From Caldifarciminota bacterium (GTDB lineage Bacteria; Hydrothermota; Tepidihabitantia; Tepidihabitantales; CAIPLT01), in NCBI GenBank assembly GCA_025061975.1, contig JANXBB010000029.1, positions 1 through 5,067 on the forward strand: 5,067 nucleotides of DNA, in the 5' to 3' direction. Position 1 is the first letter of the stretch. Every line of letters starts with the position of its first letter. Made by a program: the position numbers and the translations under genes. Of this stretch, positions 1 to 5,067 are shown piece by piece. Under the pieces are notes generated by a model, which was not told the DNA's origin, did no database searches, and was given only the letters and a program-made list of their open reading frames with translations.

Positions 1-1007
1 AATACGAAAAAGAAAATCGAGCTAAGGCAATAAGATTTCTTATTCCAGATGAAACAGTAACTTTTTATGACATAATCCACGGCGAAATTACTAAAGAAGG
101 ACGTGACATTGAAGATTTTATTATAATGCGTGCTGATAATACACCAACTTATAATTTTGCTGTTGTGATTGATGATGCGGAGATGAGAATAAATTATGTA
201 ATTCGAGCTGTTGAACATATTGCGAATACCCCCAAACAAATATTACTTTATAAGGCGTTAGGATTTCCGGTACCAAATTTTGCTCACCTACCTTTAATTT
301 TAGGGCCGGATAAGAAAAAATTATCAAAAAGACATGGTGCATTATCACTCTGGGAATACAAAAAAGCCGGATTTTTACCAGATGCATTAATTAACTTTCT
401 TGCACTTTTAGGTTGGTCACCGGGTGGCGACATTGAAATTATGGATATTGCAACTATGATCAGATTGTTCTCATTAGAGCGGGTAAACAAAGCAAACGCA
501 ATTTTTGATATTAAGAAACTAGAATGGATGAATAGTGTTTACATTAAAAACCGCGATACCAAAAAACTTGGAACTGAACTTCTCCCCTACCTGGCAGAAA
601 TTAACGTTAATCCGCAAATTGACGAACGCTATTATAAAATTCTTGAACTAACCAAAGTTCGTGTAAGAACACTAGTTGATTTACGTAATATGGTAGGTAA
701 CTTTTATCTCCAAGAAATCTCTTATGACCAAGATGCAATTAGTACTTACATTAATAACACAACTAAAGAATACATAAAAGCGTTAATTAATTCTTTTTCA
801 GCAATTACCGATTTTACCGCTCCGAATATTGAACAAGCTTTAAGAGATCTTGCTCAAAAACTGGGTATAAAAGCACACGATTTAGTTCACCCCTGCCGGG
901 TTGCTCTGACTGGTAAAACAGTGGGTCCACCCCTTTTTGAATCTATCGAACTATTAGGAAAAGCGACAACCTTAGATCGGCTTAGTAAAGCGCTAAATAT
1001 TAATTAG
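1..1007 (+). CDS. gltX: Glutamyl-tRNA synthetase, C-terminal two thirds (5' end outside window)
   Basis: GluRS charges tRNA-Glu with glutamate in the cytoplasm using ATP. The frame is open from base 3, and coding sequence before the first ATG at 126 matches the family, so that ATG is internal. 334 residues are visible; roughly 135-150 N-terminal residues, including the HIGH motif, are missing (bacterial family usually about 470-490). Visible landmarks, numbered from base 3: the PTYNFA segment of the glutamate pocket (about 48-53), Arg68 in VIR (matching the substrate-binding arginine of Thermus GluRS), NTPKQ (about 75-79), the class I KMSKS-type loop KLSKRHG (106-112, bases 318-338), then the helical anticodon-binding part ending with the usual CRVALTGK, GPPLF and LLGKATTLDRL signatures before TAG. 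One oddity is AVEH after Arg68, where most bacterial GluRS have GEDH or GDDH. The protein is full length at its C-terminus and looks functional. It converges on the - strand operon. Family assignment is secure; whether it is discriminating toward tRNA-Gln cannot be told from this part. Confidence 0.96.
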   Translation, partial: YEKENRAKAIRFLIPDETVTFYDIIHGEITKEGRDIEDFIIMRADNTPTYNFAVVIDDAEMRINYVIRAVEHIANTPKQILLYKALGFPVPNFAHLPLILGPDKKKLSKRHGALSLWEYKKAGFLPDALINFLALLGWSPGGDIEIMDIATMIRLFSLERVNKANAIFDIKKLEWMNSVYIKNRDTKKLGTELLPYLAEINVNPQIDERYYKILELTKVRVRTLVDLRNMVGNFYLQEISYDQDAISTYINNTTKEYIKALINSFSAITDFTAPNIEQALRDLAQKLGIKAHDLVHPCRVALTGKTVGPPLFESIELLGKATTLDRLSKALNIN

Positions 1008-1042
1008 GGGTAAATTTTAGTTAACGCTTTGTGCTAAGCTAA

Positions 1043-1345
1043 TTAGTATCTTATTGTGAAATCTGTAAATTCCCCTGTGTAATTACTCCAAGTTACTTTA
1101 CAGTCAGTAACTTCGGCATATTGGGGACCGATTTTAACTGCTTCGATTAACTCTAAAAGTTTCTTTTTCTTGCCTTCTGCTACTATTTCAACATCGCCAT
1201 TAGAAAGATTTTTAACCCAACCGGTAACTGCCAGTTGTCGTGCATGTCGACGCGTGAAATCCCTAAAGAATACCCCTTGGACTCGACCAGAGACAATTAT
1301 ATGAACTCGGGCTTTTTCTTCTAAATTTTCATCGAAGTTCCTCAT
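1043..1345 (-). CDS. acyP: Acylphosphatase
   Basis: This is a small cytoplasmic enzyme of 100 residues (family usually about 90-100) that hydrolyses the carboxyl-phosphate bond of acyl phosphates. The signature GRVQGVFFR spans residues 20-28, and the second block GWVKNLSNGDVE spans 42-53. Arg28 and Asn46 fall at the positions of the family's phosphate-binding arginine and catalytic asparagine. The C-terminus FTDFTIRY closes the ferredoxin-like alpha/beta fold in the usual way. About ten charged residues precede the conserved KARVHIIVSG strand, a slightly longer N-terminus than typical. ATG at 1345 is the only in-frame ATG before the conserved core. It sits 7 bases after the stop of the protease gene, with AGAG at 1354-1351 as a modest ribosome site. 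Translation is therefore probably coupled to the upstream gene. It is the last gene of the - strand operon. Its physiological substrate cannot be inferred from sequence. Confidence 0.95.
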   Translation of the reverse strand: MRNFDENLEEKARVHIIVSGRVQGVFFRDFTRRHARQLAVTGWVKNLSNGDVEIVAEGKKKKLLELIEAVKIGPQYAEVTDCKVTWSNYTGEFTDFTIRY

Positions 1346-1349
1346 AATT

Positions 1350-1354
1350 TCTCT
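1350..1354 (-). promoter_or_regulatory. Ribosome binding site of the acylphosphatase gene, overlapping the upstream stop codon
   Basis: Read on the - strand, the junction is TAG AGAAATT ATG. The AGAG core uses the last two bases of the protease gene's TAG stop and lies 5 bases before the ATG at 1345, a normal spacing. A ribosome terminating on the protease gene would sit on this site, which supports translational coupling. The match to the anti-Shine-Dalgarno is short. Confidence 0.5.
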
Positions 1355-1595
1355 AATAAATAATCAGTTTCATCGTTTCGTAATAGTTATCAGATTTAAG
1401 ATGCACAAAATAAATACCCGGTCTTAAAGACTTATTAATGGTAAATTTTTGTTCTTGGATTCGGATATGATAAATTTTTTGGCCGGTTGGTTCATAGATT
1501 GTAAGTTCTAGCTGATTTCTGCAGGAAAAATTCCTAATAAGTATCGATTTAGCTGAGTTTGTAATTTTTAAAAGAAAATTAGGATTATGGGTTAT
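1353..1595 (-). other. C-terminal type IX secretion (Por) sorting-like domain of the secreted protein
   Basis: These are about the last 80 residues (637-716) of the 716-residue protein. The segment shows the usual pattern of this domain: an NPNF turn near its start (640-643), a strand ending LELTIYEPTGQKIYHI (665-680), the GIYFVHLKSDN hairpin (696-706), and a final basic-hydrophobic strand MKLIIY at the extreme C-terminus. In the Por/type IX system such domains direct cargo across the outer membrane and are usually removed there. Calling it type IX cargo is inference, because no secretion component is in the window. Confidence 0.7.
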
Positions 1596-3503
1596 ATAAT
1601 TATCTTCAGAATATGCGGTTGTGAGCACAGTGCATTGTGCAAAAGCACAGTCATTATCAGGCTTCATGTCGCCAATGAGTTTTGTGGAACATTTAACTAT
1701 AAAAACTCCCGGAGGATTGGCGTACCACAAACTATCAAAAGCAACATCAAACTCAAGCCCCCCGGACAGAGAAATTCGTTTTGTAGTCTGCCAACTGCCT
1801 ATTGTAAAATCAACATCAAAAATCTCACGGGCATTTCCATAATTTTTAACCCGTGCCTGTGGGATAACAAAAGTTCCTTGATTAACTTGTCCTGAGGGCA
1901 TCAAAATTGTTATAACTCCAACATCGCGCACACGAACAAATACTCGTCCTATTACTGAATCGTTGCTTAAACGTTCATCGGTTGTTAAATGAGTTTTACA
2001 GCGATAATTTTGATAATCACGAGCAGTTAAAGTGCAAGGACGAAAATTTATTAACAGTGATTCTCCAGAACCCAGCGAAACAGTTAACGAATCACGATAG
2101 AATGTCCCCACATTTAAGCTTAAAGGAAATGTCTCACTTGTAAGACCGAAGTTTTTAACTAAAGCTTGAGGAAAGATTACAGTTCCGGAATCAGCAAAAC
2201 TTGGTATTCCGGAAAAGTTAACTATTCCGACATCGTGAGTAATTCTTATGTTTGCATTATAAGAAAATGGTAAAGAACCGGTCTGATATTCCCATTGAAC
2301 TGCGGTTGGTATTAATGCGAAATGTTCATTTGCACCCCAACTCAAAGTATCACCACCCGCTCCCGAAGTATTTAAGGTGAGTTCGTTAATTGTAGAATTA
2401 CCCCCACTCTGATAACCAACAACATGACAGCGCCAACGGTATACGCTTTGGGCATTAAAGAAAATCATAAAATCACCGCCGCCGTTAAAAAACTGTACAT
2501 AACTTGTGCCTCCAGGATTGGAAACCGGATAGCTCCCGTGATCACCTGATACCGGATAATTGTAATGGGTTCGTAAAATTCTAACTTGAGGATAAAGATG
2601 TCCTTCCGAATAATAGTGAACTGTATCAGCACGTGAACCAGTAAAATAACGCCAAACTGCATACTCCTTAAGTGCCGTTATTAAATTGCTGTTAAAATAA
2701 TTAGTTAAAACATAATCTATTCCACTTAATGTGTTCTGCCCTGAAATCTGACCTTGATATTCCCAAATTCGTCGTACACAATTTGAACCGTATCTTTCAG
2801 TTAAATAAATTGGCCAAACACATCCGGCATATTGGTATAGATTATTAAAAGTTGTAATCGGATATTCTGGGGTAGTAAAGGGGCCCGGTGACGTGGATAG
2901 AAATCCTAAATGATCATTATAATCATCATAAACAATGTCCTCACTCCAAGTTGCAGTATTTTCCATCCACCATGAACCCTCAACGCTACTATAACGAAAT
3001 TGAATTGCATGGAAAAACTCATGACAAACTGTAGATTTTAAATAATTATAATCAAGCCCACGTGTAATCCGAAAATGTGAAGAAACTCCGTTAGGATACG
3101 GATTAGGATAACTGTTTTCTGAATAGGTCACACCGGCAACACCCGAAGAAAGTTGTTGTATATAAATATCATAACGATTATCACCACCTAAATTAAAATC
3201 CGGAGGCGGCGGAGCCCAACCTAAAGTGTCAACTAATTTTGCCCAGCTATAAGCCATTGCTACCGCAACTGTTTCAGCATATTGAGGGCTGACTGCATCA
3301 CTCCCCTGGGTTGTATAATGCACCCGAAAGTTGGGATATTCAATATATTGAACCGGACCTGAAAGAGTTGGTCTTTGCCTTACTGTTCCCCGATGATACT
3401 CTTCTAATGCTTTAATTGTACCGCAAAAATCATATGGTGGTCCTGCTGCTAAATTACTAACTGCTATGCACAATCCGCAAAAAATTACTATATAAGTTTT
3501 CAT
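1353..3503 (-). CDS. Secreted MXAN_6640-like putative metalloprotease with two CARDB-like repeats and a type IX sorting-like C-terminus
   Basis: This 716-residue protein is probably an exported zinc peptidase; its substrate is unknown. Residues 1-20 form a Sec signal peptide (K2, a hydrophobic stretch, cleavage probably after LAA at 18-20; no lipobox). The N-terminal domain (about 50-300) has NFRVHYTTQG (58-67), GGDNRYDIYI (106-115) and STVCHEFFHAIQF (157-169). HEFFH at 161-165 supplies two putative zinc ligands and Glu162 as general base. WWMENTATWSED follows at 178-189, where Glu181 is the likely third ligand and Glu188 an alternative. This order resembles MXAN_6640-type putative metalloproteases as I recall them. 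A beta-rich linker precedes two CARDB-like repeats (424-526 and 527-629). Residues about 636-716, with LTIYEPTGQKIY and LRPGIYFVHLKS, resemble a type IX (Por) sorting domain. Thirteen cysteines, most outside the signal peptide, could form disulfides after export. ATG 3503 is chosen because the signal peptide begins there, though the good GAGGA lies 22 bases upstream. Family confidence is moderate; secretion is well supported; proteolysis is inferred. Confidence 0.85.
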   Translation of the reverse strand: MKTYIVIFCGLCIAVSNLAAGPPYDFCGTIKALEEYHRGTVRQRPTLSGPVQYIEYPNFRVHYTTQGSDAVSPQYAETVAVAMAYSWAKLVDTLGWAPPPPDFNLGGDNRYDIYIQQLSSGVAGVTYSENSYPNPYPNGVSSHFRITRGLDYNYLKSTVCHEFFHAIQFRYSSVEGSWWMENTATWSEDIVYDDYNDHLGFLSTSPGPFTTPEYPITTFNNLYQYAGCVWPIYLTERYGSNCVRRIWEYQGQISGQNTLSGIDYVLTNYFNSNLITALKEYAVWRYFTGSRADTVHYYSEGHLYPQVRILRTHYNYPVSGDHGSYPVSNPGGTSYVQFFNGGGDFMIFFNAQSVYRWRCHVVGYQSGGNSTINELTLNTSGAGGDTLSWGANEHFALIPTAVQWEYQTGSLPFSYNANIRITHDVGIVNFSGIPSFADSGTVIFPQALVKNFGLTSETFPLSLNVGTFYRDSLTVSLGSGESLLINFRPCTLTARDYQNYRCKTHLTTDERLSNDSVIGRVFVRVRDVGVITILMPSGQVNQGTFVIPQARVKNYGNAREIFDVDFTIGSWQTTKRISLSGGLEFDVAFDSLWYANPPGVFIVKCSTKLIGDMKPDNDCAFAQCTVLTTAYSEDNYITHNPNFLLKITNSAKSILIRNFSCRNQLELTIYEPTGQKIYHIRIQEQKFTINKSLRPGIYFVHLKSDNYYETMKLIIY
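1617..2234 (-). repeat. Tandem pair of 103-residue CARDB-like domains inside the secreted protein
   Basis: Two adjacent units, residues 424-526 (bases 2234-1926) and 527-629 (bases 1925-1617), line up without a gap across all visible anchor points. DVG is at 424 and 527, PQAxVKN(F/Y)G at 445 and 548, a Cys at 502 and 605 (RCKT, KCST), and an Asn-Asp pair at 514-515 and 617-618. Every pair is exactly 103 residues apart. The pattern fits CARDB-type Ig-like adhesion modules found in large exported proteins. At DNA level the units have diverged strongly, so the duplication is old. Additional cysteines in each unit (490; 619 and 624) are not shared between them. Confidence 0.8.
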
Positions 3504-3520
3504 AATTTTTGATAATACAA

Positions 3521-3537
3521 AAAAATCCTCTATTTTT
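3521..3537 (-). promoter_or_regulatory. Displaced Shine-Dalgarno in a weak A/U hairpin before the secreted protein gene
   Basis: In the 26-base gap after the transporter stop, the - strand reads AAAAAT AGAGG ATTTTT. This is a 6-bp all-A/U stem (3537-3532 with 3526-3521) and a 5-base loop. GAGGA, the best ribosome site in the gap, lies at 3530-3526 and overlaps the TAG stop of the transporter gene. It is 22 bases from the ATG at 3503, well beyond normal spacing. No in-frame ATG, GTG or TTG lies between them. Either the gene starts from an A/U-rich leader without a close Shine-Dalgarno, or the site works through re-initiation from the upstream stop. The hairpin is thermodynamically weak and may be chance. 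Confidence 0.3.
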
Positions 3538-5067
3538 CAAGATTATTTTTATCCAGAGTTGCAATGATTGTAATCTCTTCACCTTTTAAAGCTTGAATTA
3601 CCGAAAGCCCAATTTTGGCACCATGATAATTAATTCGTTCTAAATCGGAAATAAAATCTAAATGGATTGTACTTGTATCAATACTTTCTTTAAGCCCAGC
3701 AACAAGGCGTGCTAAATGTCGGTTATGAAGTTCTTGAAGTCTTATGTTTCCAAATTCCCGACGTGCGCTAACGTCCAATGCTAACTTTTCATCCCAACTT
3801 CCTAAACTTGCAATGGCTTTCTTTAAGGTATCCTCTACTTCTTTATGAAATTCTTGAATATCACGCAAGCCCTCATCAGAAAAAACAAGTCCGTAGTCGA
3901 TTTTCTTTTTAGTATAAACCATTAACGATTTAGAAATAATGTCCCCGATATGCTCTAAGTCATCAATAATATAAAGTAACGCAACATTTTTTCTTAACAG
4001 TTCCACCGGAAGGTCCGGTGTTGGAAGCTTTGTCAAATAATGCGTAACATTTTTAACTAAATTATCAACTTGATCATCTTCGCTAATTAGTTTTTTTCTT
4101 CCTTCTTTATCATTATTTAAAAAAACCTCAAGACTCTTTTTAAACATTTCTAAAACAATATCACCAATGCGCAACACTTCCCGATGAGCTTGAGCTAATG
4201 CCATAGCTGGAGTATCAAGCACTGTTGGATCTAAATATAGAGGCTGAGCTTTATAACGTTCTTGAAGATATTCCGGTAATATGTTTCGCAGAAGCTTTTC
4301 AAATGGGTTAAGTAACGGCAAAAATACAATACAAGCAATTAAGTTAATTAACGTATGAGCATTAGCAATTTGACGGGGTACTGAAGATGCTGTATGAGAA
4401 AAAATCTTTGCTAAAGGTTCAACAAATGGTAAAAGAGCTAAAACAATAATAAACTTAAATATTGTATGTCCTAAAGCTACACGTCGCGCTTCAAGACTAG
4501 TTTTAAGACTTGCAAAAAGGGGTGAAAAACTTGTACCAAGGTTTGCGCCTAAAATTATCGGAATTGCTGCTTTTAAACTTAAAAGCCCGGAAAATGCCAA
4601 ACCCACAGCAATACCGATAGTTGCAGCAGATGAATGCACAAGAAAAGTAAAAATCATTGCGAATATTACTCCTAATATTGGATAATTTTCAAAAGAAATT
4701 ATCATATCAATAAACGCAGGAAAATATTTTAACGGCTGGGATGCTTCAAAAACCAGTTTTATCGCAAAAAATACAAGACCAAAACCAAAAAGCGCTTGTC
4801 CAAAGTCCCGAATTTTCTTAAACGAATTCATTAAGAGAAATCCAATAATTATAATAAAAAGTGCATAATCATATAATTTAAAAGCTAAAAGCTGTGCGGT
4901 AAAGGTTGTTCCAATGTCGGCACCTAAAATTACTGCCAATGCTTGCATAAGCCCAATAAGACCGGTGCTAACAAAACTAATTAATAAAACTGAAGTTGCC
5001 GTTGAAGACTGAAAAATTAGTGTCACTAAAATTCCTACCAACGCCCCGAGAATTCGATGTCGTGTTA
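3530..5067 (-). CDS. Na+/phosphate cotransporter family protein with C-terminal PhoU-like domain (5' end outside window)
   Basis: This is an inner-membrane protein of the Na/Pi cotransporter (NptA/YjbB-like) family fused to a cytoplasmic PhoU-like helical tail. 511 residues are visible. The frame stays open to the window edge, and the residues before the TTG at 5041 (RHRILGA) join smoothly into the family's first motif, so that TTG is not the start; roughly 40-60 residues are missing. Numbering from 5041, the first half has QSSTAT (11-16) and GADIGTT (40-46). The inverted-repeat second half has HSSAAT (136-141) and GANLGTS (165-171). Hydrophobic helices fill about 1-245. From about 280 onward the chain is helical and charged, with two PhoU-type motifs: DLEHIGD (361-367) and DLERINYH (466-473). 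The second lacks the usual Asp. YjbB exports phosphate in E. coli, and relatives import it with sodium; direction here is unknown. It is the most upstream visible member of the operon, 26 bases before the secreted protein gene. Confidence 0.93.
   Translation of the reverse strand, partial: TRHRILGALVGILVTLIFQSSTATSVLLISFVSTGLIGLMQALAVILGADIGTTFTAQLLAFKLYDYALFIIIIGFLLMNSFKKIRDFGQALFGFGLVFFAIKLVFEASQPLKYFPAFIDMIISFENYPILGVIFAMIFTFLVHSSAATIGIAVGLAFSGLLSLKAAIPIILGANLGTSFSPLFASLKTSLEARRVALGHTIFKFIIVLALLPFVEPLAKIFSHTASSVPRQIANAHTLINLIACIVFLPLLNPFEKLLRNILPEYLQERYKAQPLYLDPTVLDTPAMALAQAHREVLRIGDIVLEMFKKSLEVFLNNDKEGRKKLISEDDQVDNLVKNVTHYLTKLPTPDLPVELLRKNVALLYIIDDLEHIGDIISKSLMVYTKKKIDYGLVFSDEGLRDIQEFHKEVEDTLKKAIASLGSWDEKLALDVSARREFGNIRLQELHNRHLARLVAGLKESIDTSTIHLDFISDLERINYHGAKIGLSVIQALKGEEITIIATLDKNNLEK

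Noticed and set aside
121..490. Open frames on the - strand opposite gltX (121-387 and 284-490)
   Set aside because: They are antisense to conserved GluRS motifs, including KLSKRHG, and have no recognisable protein features.
126..1007. ATG at 126 as the start of the glutamyl-tRNA synthetase gene
   Set aside because: The same frame is open back to base 3 and encodes family-like sequence leading into RADNTPTYNF, so the ATG is an internal Met and the gene is cut by the window edge.
1017..1042. Imperfect hairpin between the convergent gltX and acylphosphatase genes (TTAGTT pairing with AAGCTAA, one mismatch and a bulge, small T-rich loop)
   Set aside because: The stem is short, A/U-rich and interrupted, and no T-tract follows it in either direction, so it does not meet the pattern of an intrinsic terminator. 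The 35-base gap holds nothing else I can support.
1587..1895. Open frames on the + strand opposite the secreted protein gene (1587-1895 and 1621-1842)
   Set aside because: They lie wholly within the strongly supported - strand gene, show no domain or ribosome site, and their translations look like antisense shadow.
3467..3503. Possible lipoprotein signal from the cysteines at residues 9 and 12 of the secreted protein
   Set aside because: The residues before each Cys (VIF and CGL) do not fit a lipobox, and the hydrophobic stretch continues to an LAA site at 18-20, which fits signal peptidase I.
5039..5041. TTG at 5041 as the start of the transporter gene
   Set aside because: Codons upstream remain open to 5065 and continue the hydrophobic segment before QSSTAT. 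Starting here would cut into the first membrane repeat.

Overview
The window is AT-rich, gene-dense bacterial DNA read in the standard code. It holds four protein genes and almost no non-coding DNA. Two genes run off the ends: glutamyl-tRNA synthetase (gltX) at the left edge on the + strand, and a Na+/phosphate-cotransporter-like protein with a PhoU-type tail at the right edge on the - strand. I see no tRNA or rRNA gene, insertion sequence, CRISPR array or origin.

Layout: 1-1007 is the 3' two thirds of gltX (+). A 35-base gap follows, and then three tightly packed - strand genes are transcribed toward gltX. In their transcription order these are the Na/Pi cotransporter-PhoU protein (5067-3530, 5' end missing), a 716-residue secreted protein resembling MXAN_6640-type putative metalloproteases (3503-1353), and a 100-residue acylphosphatase (1345-1043). 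The intergenic distances are 26 and 7 bases, so the three are probably one transcript, with the acylphosphatase start next to the stop of the protease gene. The operon converges on gltX with no convincing intrinsic terminator between them.

Organism: the secreted protein has a Sec signal peptide, a HEFFH metalloprotease-like domain, two tandem CARDB-like beta domains and a C-terminal segment shaped like a type IX secretion (Por) sorting domain. With the AT-rich composition, this suggests the FCB/Bacteroidota-related radiation, perhaps an uncultured lineage such as candidate division WOR-3 (Stahlbacteria). That placement is inference from architecture, not a database match.

The genes do not form an obvious pathway. 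The transporter acts in the inner membrane, the protease-like protein outside it, and the acylphosphatase in the cytoplasm. Two of the three operon products have a loose phosphate or acyl-phosphate link, but this may be chance. I found no clear sign of a new defence or mobile system. The points most worth a second look are the gap-free 103-residue internal duplication in the secreted protein, the displaced Shine-Dalgarno sequence before that gene, and atypical residues in family motifs of GluRS and the PhoU-like tail.
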